A stretch of 7,788 nt of DNA from Alphaproteobacteria bacterium (GTDB lineage: Bacteria; Pseudomonadota; Alphaproteobacteria; UBA8366). The notes under the pieces are model-generated. The model was not told the origin of the DNA, did not search any database, and worked only from the letters and a program-made list of their open reading frames with translations. The position numbers were made by a program, and so were the translations under genes. Shown here in pieces: positions 1 through 6,687 of the stretch (positions are counted from its first letter, which is position 1; every line of letters begins with the position of its first letter). The stretch lies in contig JABJCS010000857.1 of the NCBI GenBank assembly GCA_018665505.1, forward strand, positions 1 to 7,788, given 5' to 3'.

Positions 1-633
1 ACAGTGATCCGTCCACGGGCACAGAATGCATTTGGGCCGACGGGGAACACAGATCGTCGCACCCAAATCCATGACCGCTTGTGCGTAATCGCCGGGGCGT
101 TTGTCCGGCGTCAGGGCGTCAGCGCGTGCCTTTAAGACCGGTTTTACGTCCGGCAACGAGTCCCTCTCGCGGAACATACGGGCCATTACCCGCTCCACAT
201 TTCCATCGACGACGACGGCGCGTTTATCGAAAGCAATCGCCATGATAGCCGCCGCCGTGTAGGGACCAACGCCGGGCAGGGAGAGCAATTCCATCTCCGA
301 CTCGGGAAAGACACCACCGAAATCCTCGGCGACGACGCCGGCACAACGGTGGAGATTTCTCGCCCGCGCGTAATACCCCAAGCCCTGCCAGCAATGCAGC
401 ACGTCATCGAGCGCGGCCGCAGCCAGCGCCGAGACATTCGGCCAACGGGACAAGAACTCAATGAAATACGGCCCCACTGTCGCCACCGTTGTCTGCTGCA
501 GCATGATCTCGCTCAGCCAGACCGCGTAAGGGTTCGCGCGCTCACCGGCGGGTGGGCGCCACGGCATGGCGCGGCGATGGCGGTCGTACCAATCCAGAAT
601 TTCAGATGCGCGGGTGGTGTCGCCGGAGGTCAT
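1..633 (-). CDS. mutY: A/G-specific adenine DNA glycosylase MutY, N-terminal part (gene continues beyond the left edge)
   Basis: MutY removes adenine mispaired with 8-oxoguanine or guanine, starting base-excision repair that prevents G:C to T:A changes. My translation of the minus strand from 633 gives 211 uninterrupted codons. It shows the HhH-GPD glycosylase fold in order: SEIMLQQTTV with the catalytic Glu42, QGLGYYARARNL (83-94), the helix-hairpin-helix LPGVGPYTAAAI (119-130), VDGNVERV with catalytic Asp143, and DYAQAVMDLGATIC. Four cysteines at 195, 202, 205 and 211 have the C-x6-C-x2-C-x5-C spacing of the [4Fe-4S] loop, and the last sits exactly at the window edge. The C-terminal NUDIX-like domain that reads 8-oxoG must lie outside. 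The ATG at 633 is the only usable start: no ATG, GTG or TTG lies in frame before the upstream stop, and the next Met is residue 23. No good ribosome-binding site precedes it. It is divergent from the DciA-type gene. Confidence 0.96.
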   Translation of the reverse strand, partial: MTSGDTTRASEILDWYDRHRRAMPWRPPAGERANPYAVWLSEIMLQQTTVATVGPYFIEFLSRWPNVSALAAAALDDVLHCWQGLGYYARARNLHRCAGVVAEDFGGVFPESEMELLSLPGVGPYTAAAIMAIAFDKRAVVVDGNVERVMARMFRERDSLPDVKPVLKARADALTPDKRPGDYAQAVMDLGATICVPRRPKCILCPWTDHC

Positions 634-639
634 GGGCGT

Positions 640-647
640 ACTATAAG
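640..647. promoter_or_regulatory. Overlapping divergent -10-like elements between mutY and the DciA-type gene
   Basis: The 39 bp gap contains ACTATAAG. On the plus strand TATAAG (642-647) matches the sigma70 -10 consensus at five of six bases. It would start RNA near 654, giving a leader of about 20 nt that just includes the GGAGG at 660-664. On the minus strand TATAGT (645-640) also matches at five of six. It would start RNA at about 633, the A of the mutY ATG, giving a leaderless message. Neither side has a convincing -35 at 16-18 bp, so this rests on the -10 matches and their fit to both gene starts. Confidence 0.33.
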
Positions 648-659
648 ACCCTTCCCGTT

Positions 660-664
660 GGAGG
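660..664 (+). promoter_or_regulatory. Ribosome-binding site that fixes the TTG start of the DciA-type gene
   Basis: GGAGG lies 8 nt upstream of the TTG at 673, which is ideal spacing. The reading frame is open far upstream (to 349), but that part is antisense to mutY. The later in-frame ATG at 754 has no comparable site and would cut off the basic N-terminus. This site therefore decides for 673. Confidence 0.75.
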
Positions 665-672
665 CTAGAGAG

Positions 673-1218
673 TTGAGCAGCGAAAAAGGACCCCGGCACC
701 GCCGAACGTCAAAACCCAAGGATGAGCCGCGAAGAGGCGGCAAGCCGAAGGCCATGGCGCAGATGGTGCCGAAACTAACGCAAACCGCGCTCGGTAAGCG
801 GGGATTGGCGCAGGCCAACCTGATTGTCGATTGGCCAAGTATCGTCGGTGAGGAGAAAGCCACGACCTGCCAGCCGGAAAAACTCGTCTTCCCGCGGGGC
901 CAACGCAACAATGGCACGCTGCATCTACGAGTGACCTCGACAATGGCCCTTGAGCTGCAACACGATTCGCCGCAACTGATCGACCGTATCAATGGATATT
1001 TCGGATATGCAGCAGTCGAAAGCATCCGTCTGATCCAAACGCCTCTTAAACAAGCGAAAATTCAAGCGACGCCACGCCCGCGCCGCACACCCGAATTGGG
1101 TGAAATAAGAGCATTGGAAGACCGTTTGGAGGGCATTGAGGACACCGAATTGCGCGAAACACTTCAGAGACTCGGGACAGCTATCCTGTCCGAGTCGGGT
1201 GAATCCACGAAAAATTGA
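673..1218 (+). CDS. dciA: DUF721 / DciA-family protein (probable replicative-helicase loader)
   Basis: DciA proteins (DUF721) help load the replicative helicase DnaB in the many bacteria that lack DnaC or DnaI. Starting at TTG 673 the product is 181 aa. Residues 1-27 are very basic and probably disordered. The DUF721 core runs from about 30 to 123, with the features I associate with the alphaproteobacterial version: ALGKRGLAQANLI, the Trp54 segment DWPSIVGEE, LVFPRGQRNNGTLHLRV, ALELQH, and LIDRINGYFGYAAVESIRLIQ at the end of the core. A Pro/Arg-rich linker (about 132-140) leads to an acidic helical tail (LEDRLEGIEDTELRETLQRL). Family membership is clear. The helicase-loading role is inferred from the family and not visible in this sequence. 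The gene is divergent from mutY and followed by 113 bp with no gene before the DsbA-like gene. Confidence 0.88.
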   Translation: MSSEKGPRHRRTSKPKDEPRRGGKPKAMAQMVPKLTQTALGKRGLAQANLIVDWPSIVGEEKATTCQPEKLVFPRGQRNNGTLHLRVTSTMALELQHDSPQLIDRINGYFGYAAVESIRLIQTPLKQAKIQATPRPRRTPELGEIRALEDRLEGIEDTELRETLQRLGTAILSESGESTKN

Positions 1219-1231
1219 CCGCTAGATAGCC

Positions 1232-1261
1232 TTGATGCCGCCATATTCGCATCCCTATACT
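1232..1261 (+). promoter_or_regulatory. Probable sigma70-type promoter for the DsbA-like gene (possibly also smc)
   Basis: TTGATG (1232-1237) and TATACT (1256-1261) are separated by 18 bp, matching the -35 at four and the -10 at five of six bases. RNA would start near 1268, leaving a leader of about 64 nt before the GTG at 1332. That leader can form an imperfect hairpin at 1272-1292: GCGGA pairs with TCCGC, and an inner GGA pairs with TCC. Since only 42 bp separate the DsbA-like gene from smc and no terminator is seen there, this promoter may also serve smc. Confidence 0.45.
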
Positions 1262-1320
1262 CGCCCATCTTGCGGACCGGACATCCATCCGCTTATCCGC
1301 TCACGAGCACATGTTCTATC

Positions 1321-1326
1321 AGGAGG
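1321..1326 (+). promoter_or_regulatory. Ribosome-binding site that fixes the GTG start of the DsbA-like gene
   Basis: AGGAGG ends 5 nt before the GTG at 1332. An in-frame ATG at 1311 lies upstream of this site and would place seven extra residues (MFYQEDG) in front of a standard signal peptide, and the Shine-Dalgarno itself would then be coding. GTG 1332 is therefore the better start. Confidence 0.8.
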
Positions 1327-1331
1327 ACGGC

Positions 1332-1937
1332 GTGAAACGACTTCTAATTTCCGCGGCGATATCCATTACATTCTTCTTCACCTACGCCGCTTCGGCTGCC
1401 CCTCCCACGACGGAACAGGCGCTCGCGGATCGCATTCTCGGCGACCCTAATGCCCCGGTCACGATCATCGAATATTCGTCCCTGACCTGCCCGAGTTGTC
1501 GGCAGTTTCACGTCGATATTCTACCGAAAATCAAGAAAAACTACATCGATACCGGCAAGGTCAAACTGATCTACCGCGACTTTCCATTCGACCAAATGGG
1601 CCTACTCGCTACCGTCATGGCGCGCTGCGCCCCATCGGAACGCTTCTTCAGTTTCGTCGACGTTTTATTCCAGCAGCAAGCCAATTGGAGTCGGAGCAAA
1701 CAGCCCTTCGAAGCGCTCTCGCGGATCGGGAAATTAGGCGGATTGAACCCCTCGGATTTCGAAGCCTGCCTTAAAAATGCGGCCTTGGTCGACGGCATCG
1801 TCGAAAAGCGCCTTGAAGGTCAGAAGAAATTTGATGTAAACGCGACACCAACCTTTATCATCGACGGTGACCATAAGATCGTCGGCTCGCAACCTTATGA
1901 GGATTTCGACAAAATCCTTTCGAAGAAGGTGAAATGA
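1332..1937 (+). CDS. Secreted DsbA-family thiol:disulfide oxidoreductase (thioredoxin fold)
   Basis: The product should make or rearrange disulfides in exported proteins in the periplasm. From GTG 1332 it is 201 aa. Residues 1-22 form a signal peptide: KR, then a hydrophobic stretch, then YAASA, with cleavage expected before APP. The mature protein has the thioredoxin-like start PVTIIEYSSLTCPSC, whose CxxC is Cys53-Pro-Ser-Cys56. A helical insert follows, and then the ATPTFIIDG segment with the expected cis-proline Pro173. These match the DsbA/Thioredoxin_4 group. Two further cysteines, Cys99 (MARCA) and Cys146 (FEACLK), may form a second, structural disulfide, as described for Wolbachia alpha-DsbA1. 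The assignment of that pair is inference. Whether it is the cell's main DsbA (working with DsbB), a cytochrome-maturation helper or an isomerase cannot be decided. It lies 42 bp upstream of smc on the same strand and is probably co-transcribed with it. Confidence 0.9.
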   Translation: MKRLLISAAISITFFFTYAASAAPPTTEQALADRILGDPNAPVTIIEYSSLTCPSCRQFHVDILPKIKKNYIDTGKVKLIYRDFPFDQMGLLATVMARCAPSERFFSFVDVLFQQQANWSRSKQPFEALSRIGKLGGLNPSDFEACLKNAALVDGIVEKRLEGQKKFDVNATPTFIIDGDHKIVGSQPYEDFDKILSKKVK

Positions 1938-1979
1938 GCCATCGGTCGGTCCGCCGTCTAAACGATTGTCACGACCGCA

Positions 1980-4900
1980 GTGCATTTTCAAAAGTTACGC
2001 CTCGTTGGTTTCAAATCCTTCCTCGATCCGGTTGAAGTCCAGATCGAGGACGGCATTACGGGTGTCGTCGGGCCGAACGGCTGCGGTAAATCGAATGTCG
2101 TCGAAGCGCTGAAATGGGTCATGGGCGAGACCTCCGCCAAGCAAATGCGTGGCGGAGAGATGGACGACGTGATCTTCGGCGGCACCGACGATCGCCCGGC
2201 CCGCAACATCGCGGAAGTGGCGCTGGTTCTCGATAATTCCGACCGGGACGCACCCTCGCCATTCAACGATTCCACCGAAATCGAAGTTATCCGGCGGATC
2301 GAACGCGGCTCCGGCTCCGACTACAAGATCAATGGCAAGAGTGTCCGCGCCCGCGACGTCCAATTGCTGTTCGCGGACATGGCGACGGGCGCCCACTCGA
2401 CCGCCATGGTCAACCAAGGTCGGGTCGGTGCCCTGATCGGTGCAAAGCCGACCCAACGGCGCGGGTTGCTGGAAGAAGCCGCCGGGATCAAGGGACTGCA
2501 TTCACGCCGCCACGAGGCCGAATTGCGGCTGCGCGGAGCGGAAACCAATCTTGAACGTCTGGACGACGTGATCATTGCACTCGAAGGGCAATTCCAAGGA
2601 TTGAAACGTCAAGCCCGGCAGGCCGCACGCTATCGCCGTCTCGGCGGACATATTCGGCGCCATGAAGCGATGCAACTTCACTTGCGCTGGCAGGAAGTAA
2701 CAGCCGCGCTGGAGAAGGCGCGCGAGGGGCTGACAAAAGCCGAAGCGGAGGTTGCCACGCGAACCGGCCACGCTGCCGAAGCCTCGCGACTGCAAGCGGA
2801 AATCGCGGCAAAACTGCCCGATCTGCGCCAGGCGGAAGCGGAAGCCGCGGCCGAATTGCAGCGTTTGTTGGTGGCGCAGAGGGAATTGGAAGCGGAAGAG
2901 GGCCGGATCGTCGAGGCCTTGGCGGCGGTGGATCAACGCCTCAACCAAATCGGCATCGATATCGCGCGCGAAAAGTCGCTCGGCGAGGATGCCGAGGCCG
3001 CCCTCCGGCGCATGGATGAGGAAGTAGCGGAAATCACCGCTGCCCGTGAAGGCGAAGAAGAACGCCGCGAAACCGCCCGCGTGGCCCTGGAAGAAATTGG
3101 CACGTCGCTTCGCGCAAAAGAATCAGAACTCGGTGAATTGACGCAAACCGTGGCGGCGGCGGAAGCCAACCGCACCGCATTGTTGAATCGCCGGGACGAA
3201 TTGGCCCGCCGCCACGACAATCTGACGGAACGCGTCGAATCGCTGCAGCGCGAACGCGAAGAACTAATGGCCGAAGTCGGCGAGGATACAGCCCTCGAGC
3301 AAACTGCGAAGGCGGTGCCAGAGGCAGAAGCAGAGGTTGAATCGGCGCGGCGCACCTCGGAAGAGGCGGAAGCCACAAGAGGTGCGGCCGAGCAAACCGA
3401 ATCAGACCGCCGCAGCCGCTTGCAGGATGCGCAATCCGCGCGCGACCGTCTAAGTGCCGAAGAAAATGCGCTGGCGGATCTTCTGAAGGAAGATGAGGGC
3501 GATCTTTTCCCGCCCTTGGTCGACGCCCTGGAAGTCACGCCCGGCTACGAAAAAGCATTGGGCGCCGCCTTGGACGACGATTTGACAGCCCCGATTGACA
3601 CGGCGGCGCCGGTCCATTGGACGATCCTGCCGGCGCTCGCATCACCGGCCCCTCTGCCGGACGGTATGCGCCCGCTCTCCGACTTTGTGAAAGGCCCGCC
3701 CGCACTCGCGCGCCGCTTGGCGGCCATCGGCGTGATCGACGATGCCAGCGCCGGTAGCGGATTGCATGAAGCGCTGCGCGAAGGTCAGCGATTGGTGAGC
3801 CTAGACGGCGCCCTGTGGCGCTGGGACGGATTTACCGTGACGTCGGGCGCACAGACGACGGCGGCGACGCGTCTTAGTCAACGCAACCGCCTCACCGAAA
3901 TTCGCGGCCAATTGCAGGCGGTGGAAAAGAATTACGAGACGGCCCGGCAGTTCCATATCGATTCGCAGGAGACGGCCAAAGAGGCTGCCGCCCAGGAGCG
4001 TAAAGCTCGCTTCGACCTGCAAACAGCCTATGACACGCTCGCCAATGCCCGAAAGGCGTATACGGCACTGGCCGACGCGACGGCGGGCACACGTTCGCGC
4101 CTGGAATCACTTGGCGAATTGCTGGAGCGTGTGCGCGCCGATCTCACGGAGACCCAAGAGCAACGTGTCGCCATCGAAGCCTCCGTCGCACAACTGACGG
4201 ACCCGGTTGAAGCCCGCCAGCGCATCGCAACGCTGCGCCAGGAGATCGAGGCAGGCCGCACGACGGAACGTGAACGCCGCAGTGCGCATGATCGGATCGC
4301 CAACGAGGCGCAGCAACGGGGTGCTCGCCTCAAAGTGATCGCCAATGAGCGCACGTCCTGGGAGAACCGGGTCGGTGGCGCGCGCGGGCGAATCGAGGAA
4401 CTCGAGACTCGCCGCGCCAGCGAAGAAGAACAAAAATCGCGATTAGCGGCGCGACCGGCCGAGATCGGAACCCAACGGATCGCACTACTAGACACGTTGG
4501 AAGGCTCCGAGATTAAGAGGAACGCCGCCGCCGACCGCTTGGCCGAGATGGAAAACGGCCTCGCCGAAGCGGATGCTACTCTGCGCCGCGCCGAAGCCGC
4601 CGCCGGTGAAGCCCGCGAGGAGCGGGTCCGCGCCCAAGCCCATGTGGAGCAGGCCATATCCGACTGCGACGCAGTCAAGGAACGGATCGCCGAGCGTTTG
4701 GAGAGTAAGCCGGAGACAATCCTGGCGGATGCGGAGATCGATCCGGAGGAAGAATTGCCCCCGCGCGATGTGGTCGAGGTCAAATTGGAACGGCTGGTCC
4801 GCGAACGAGACAGCATGGGCCCCGTCAATCTGCGCGCAGAGCAGGAGCTGATTGAGCTCGAAGAGCAGATCACAACCATGCAGACCGAGCGCGAAGACCT

Positions 4901-5441
4901 TTTGGCGGCAATCGCACGTCTCCGTCAGGGAATTTCCGCCCTCAACAAGGAAGGCCGGGAACGGCTATTGGCAGCCTTCGATCAGGTAAACCAACATTTC
5001 GAGACACTTTTCGTGCGGCTTTTCGGTGGTGGCCATGCACATCTGGCTTTAACCGAAGCGGACGATCCTTTGGAAGCCGGCCTTGAGATCATGGCAAGCC
5101 CCCCCGGCAAGAAACTTCAAATTCTATCGTTGCTGTCCGGCGGCGAGCAGGCGTTGACTGCCCTGGCATTGCTGTTTGCCGTCTTCCTTACGAACCCGGC
5201 ACCAATCTGCGTCCTCGATGAGGTCGACGCCCCACTCGACGACGCCAATGTAGAGCGTTTTTGTAATCTTCTCGACGAGATTACCAAGGCGTCCAAGACC
5301 CGTTTCATGGTCGTCACGCACCATCGCCTGACGATGGCGAAAATGGACCGGCTTTTCGGTGTTACCATGGGCGAGCGCGGGGTCAGTCAGCTGGTCTCGG
5401 TCGACTTGCGCACGGCGGAAGCGATCCGTGACTCGGCCTGA
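1980..5441 (+). CDS. smc: Chromosome segregation / condensation ATPase SMC
   Basis: SMC dimerises and, with ScpA and ScpB (not in this window), organises and segregates the chromosome by ATP-driven loop formation. The 1153-aa product is a normal full-length SMC. The N-terminal head has Walker A GPNGCGKS (31-38), MRGGEMDDVIFGGT with Arg57 at the R-loop position, and the Q-loop NQGRV (145-149). A long charged coiled-coil arm (about 165-500) leads to the hinge (about 505-625), and a second arm (about 635-940) returns. The C-terminal head begins near SMGPVNLRAEQEL (945-957). It carries signature LSGGEQ (1052-1057), Walker B CVLDEVDAP with Asp1080-Glu1081, and VVTHH (1111-1115). GTG 1980 is the only normal start: an in-frame TAA lies at 1959 with no other ATG, GTG or TTG between. 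There is no clear Shine-Dalgarno. CGGTCG (1943-1948) and CGACCG (1972-1977) could pair just before the start, though with a long loop. Confidence 0.98.
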   Translation: MHFQKLRLVGFKSFLDPVEVQIEDGITGVVGPNGCGKSNVVEALKWVMGETSAKQMRGGEMDDVIFGGTDDRPARNIAEVALVLDNSDRDAPSPFNDSTEIEVIRRIERGSGSDYKINGKSVRARDVQLLFADMATGAHSTAMVNQGRVGALIGAKPTQRRGLLEEAAGIKGLHSRRHEAELRLRGAETNLERLDDVIIALEGQFQGLKRQARQAARYRRLGGHIRRHEAMQLHLRWQEVTAALEKAREGLTKAEAEVATRTGHAAEASRLQAEIAAKLPDLRQAEAEAAAELQRLLVAQRELEAEEGRIVEALAAVDQRLNQIGIDIAREKSLGEDAEAALRRMDEEVAEITAAREGEEERRETARVALEEIGTSLRAKESELGELTQTVAAAEANRTALLNRRDELARRHDNLTERVESLQREREELMAEVGEDTALEQTAKAVPEAEAEVESARRTSEEAEATRGAAEQTESDRRSRLQDAQSARDRLSAEENALADLLKEDEGDLFPPLVDALEVTPGYEKALGAALDDDLTAPIDTAAPVHWTILPALASPAPLPDGMRPLSDFVKGPPALARRLAAIGVIDDASAGSGLHEALREGQRLVSLDGALWRWDGFTVTSGAQTTAATRLSQRNRLTEIRGQLQAVEKNYETARQFHIDSQETAKEAAAQERKARFDLQTAYDTLANARKAYTALADATAGTRSRLESLGELLERVRADLTETQEQRVAIEASVAQLTDPVEARQRIATLRQEIEAGRTTERERRSAHDRIANEAQQRGARLKVIANERTSWENRVGGARGRIEELETRRASEEEQKSRLAARPAEIGTQRIALLDTLEGSEIKRNAAADRLAEMENGLAEADATLRRAEAAAGEAREERVRAQAHVEQAISDCDAVKERIAERLESKPETILADAEIDPEEELPPRDVVEVKLERLVRERDSMGPVNLRAEQELIELEEQITTMQTEREDLLAAIARLRQGISALNKEGRERLLAAFDQVNQHFETLFVRLFGGGHAHLALTEADDPLEAGLEIMASPPGKKLQILSLLSGGEQALTALALLFAVFLTNPAPICVLDEVDAPLDDANVERFCNLLDEITKASKTRFMVVTHHRLTMAKMDRLFGVTMGERGVSQLVSVDLRTAEAIRDSA

Positions 5442-5481
5442 GTATCGCGACGTCCTTAAAAGCGCGGAAATCCAACATTGC

Positions 5482-5498
5482 TGCGGCGCAATGCCGCA
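5482..5498 (+). repeat. GC-rich inverted repeat between smc and the atp promoter
   Basis: TGCGGC, loop GCAAT, GCCGCA form a perfect 6 bp stem 40 nt after the smc stop and 2 bp before the -35 of the atp promoter. No run of T follows, so it is not a standard intrinsic terminator. It could be a weak smc 3' end structure, a protein-binding palindrome, or chance. Confidence 0.3.
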
Positions 5499-5500
5499 AC

Positions 5501-5529
5501 TTGACTTGCCCATATCCCGCCTTTATGTT
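5501..5529 (+). promoter_or_regulatory. Probable housekeeping promoter of the F0 ATP synthase operon
   Basis: TTGACT (5501-5506, five of six bases of the -35) and TATGTT (5524-5529, four of six of the -10) are spaced by exactly 17 bp. RNA would start near 5536, leaving a leader of about 42 nt before atpI. The stretch right after the -10 is GCGCGCGC (5530-5537), a strongly GC-rich discriminator. In well-studied bacteria that feature goes with growth-rate and ppGpp control, but that control is inference here. This is the best promoter in the window. Confidence 0.6.
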
Positions 5530-5577
5530 GCGCGCGCTTTCGGCGCTTTTCGAGCGTCATTTCGGTAGCATTGAAGG

Positions 5578-5940
5578 ATGTCTGAGGAACCGCCTACTTC
5601 CTCGCTCAAAGAGCTAGACACGAAGCTTAAGGCGGCCCGTGGACATCGTCATGCGAATGATCCGAAGAACGACGAAAGTAAGGCCGAGGCCGGTAACGGG
5701 TTAGGTATTGCGCTGAAAATCGGAGTCGAGTTTGTCTCCGCTGTCGGCGTGGGGGTGGCAATCGGATTGTTTCTCGATTACTGGCTCGAAACCAAACCTT
5801 GGTTGATGCTCGTGTTTTTCATCTTGGGAAGCGCGGCAGGGTTTTTAAATATTTTCCGCGTTATGAGCGGATTTGGTTATGCGGCCGGTTACGACGCGAA
5901 GAGTGCGGATAAGAAATCGGATCGCCCGGAGAGCGAGTAG
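5578..5940 (+). CDS. atpI: F0F1 ATP synthase assembly protein AtpI
   Basis: AtpI is a small inner-membrane protein that assists assembly of the c-ring and is usually the first gene of atp operons. The 120-aa product starts with a charged cytosolic region carrying SLKELDTKLKAAR (9-21), which resembles other alphaproteobacterial AtpI proteins. Two membrane helices follow at about 42-66 and 75-96, and then a polar tail. The segment GLFLDYWLETKPW (63-75) with GSAAGFLNIFR (84-94) is the family hallmark (PF09527 type). The ATG at 5578 is the only reasonable start, with no other ATG, GTG or TTG in frame before the first helix. Oddly, its Shine-Dalgarno-like GAAGG (5573-5577) abuts the ATG with no spacer, which predicts weak initiation. 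The stop codon overlaps the ribosome-binding site of atpB. Confidence 0.93.
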   Translation: MSEEPPTSSLKELDTKLKAARGHRHANDPKNDESKAEAGNGLGIALKIGVEFVSAVGVGVAIGLFLDYWLETKPWLMLVFFILGSAAGFLNIFRVMSGFGYAAGYDAKSADKKSDRPESE

Positions 5941-5949
5941 GGACCTAAG

Positions 5950-6687
5950 ATGGCAGCAGACGGCGGACATAGTCCTCTCGAACAATTCGTGATTAAGACG
6001 CTTGTACCTTTAGAGGTCGGCGGCGTTGACGTGTCGTTCACCAATTCCGCATTGTTCATGACAATCGCGGTGGTAGTCGCATCATCATTCCTCGTTCTCG
6101 GCATGCGCCGTAGCGCCATTGTGCCAGGCCGCTGGCAAGTAGCGGTCGAACTCGCCTATGAATTCATCGCCGGATTGCTGAAAGACACGATTGGTCAGGA
6201 AGGCCGCCGTTATTTCCCGATCATCTTCACTCTGTTTATGTTCGTGTTGCTCGGCAATTTGCTCGGCATGTTGCCCTATAGCTTCACCTTCACCAGCCAC
6301 ATCGCCGTTACCTTCGCGATGGCTATCCTCATCTTTATCAGTGTGACGATCCTCGGTTTCGCCCGTCACGGCATGCATTTCTTCTCGTTCTTCGCGCCTC
6401 CCGGCACTCCGGTCTATATGCTGCCCTTGCTGATACCAATCGAAGTAATTTCCTATCTTTCGCGCCCGATTAGCCTGTCGGTGCGGCTCTTCGCGAATAT
6501 GCTCGCAGGGCACACGCTGATTAAGGTGATCGCCGGTTTCATCGCCGTGCTTGGTGTCGCGGGCGTCATGCCGCTGGCCCTCGTGGTTGCTCTGACGGGA
6601 TTGGAAATCCTCATCGCTTTCTTGCAGGCCTATGTCTTCGCGATCCTGACCTGCCTCTACATCAACGACGCGATCCATCTCCACTAG
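5950..6687 (+). CDS. atpB: F0F1 ATP synthase subunit a
   Basis: Subunit a provides the two proton half-channels next to the rotating c-ring. The 245-aa product has about six hydrophobic segments after a short N-terminal region (HSPLEQFVIKTLVPLEVGG). The core SLSVRLFANMLAGHTL contains the essential Arg179 (E. coli Arg210), Asn183 (Asn214) and His188 (the Glu219 position). The last helix TGLEILIAFLQAYVFAIL has Glu219 at the E. coli His245 position and Gln226 at Gln252. The Glu/His pair is thus exchanged relative to E. coli, which is the arrangement common in other bacteria and mitochondria. All channel residues are present, so the protein should be functional. AGGGA (5939-5943) lies 6 nt before the ATG and begins inside the atpI stop, 9 nt upstream, so the two genes are tightly linked. 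Confidence 0.98.
   Translation: MAADGGHSPLEQFVIKTLVPLEVGGVDVSFTNSALFMTIAVVVASSFLVLGMRRSAIVPGRWQVAVELAYEFIAGLLKDTIGQEGRRYFPIIFTLFMFVLLGNLLGMLPYSFTFTSHIAVTFAMAILIFISVTILGFARHGMHFFSFFAPPGTPVYMLPLLIPIEVISYLSRPISLSVRLFANMLAGHTLIKVIAGFIAVLGVAGVMPLALVVALTGLEILIAFLQAYVFAILTCLYINDAIHLH

Noticed and set aside
349..672. The DciA reading frame is open as far upstream as 349, which would give a 289-aa protein.
   Set aside because: This stretch is antisense to well-conserved mutY codons, and its translation resembles no family. A GGAGG/TTG start at 673 gives a normal DUF721 protein.
1219..1331. Possible intrinsic terminator after the DciA gene.
   Set aside because: GCTAGATAGC is only a 4 bp repeat without a T run, and the imperfect hairpin at 1272-1292 lies downstream of the probable promoter, so neither is a terminator.
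2933..3538. Minus-strand open frame (201 aa) inside the first SMC coiled coil.
   Set aside because: It has the same Ser/Ala/Arg-rich shadow composition and contains no recognisable motif.
4028..4879. Long minus-strand open frame (283 aa) inside smc.
   Set aside because: It is very rich in Ser and Arg, as expected for the complement of GC-rich coiled-coil codons. It has no domain, and the plus strand is unmistakable SMC.
5491..5568. A short open frame that begins ATG with MPQLDL, the same six residues as the start of atpF', differing only at third codon positions.
   Set aside because: It spans the -35 and -10 of the atp promoter, so its message could come only from smc read-through. Similarity ends after six residues and no ribosome-binding site precedes it. 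I treat it as coincidence, though a tiny duplicated remnant cannot be excluded.
6085..6684. Minus-strand open frame (199 aa) opposite atpB.
   Set aside because: Its His/Glu/Asp-rich translation is the mirror of hydrophobic membrane-helix codons, and atpB on the plus strand is certain.
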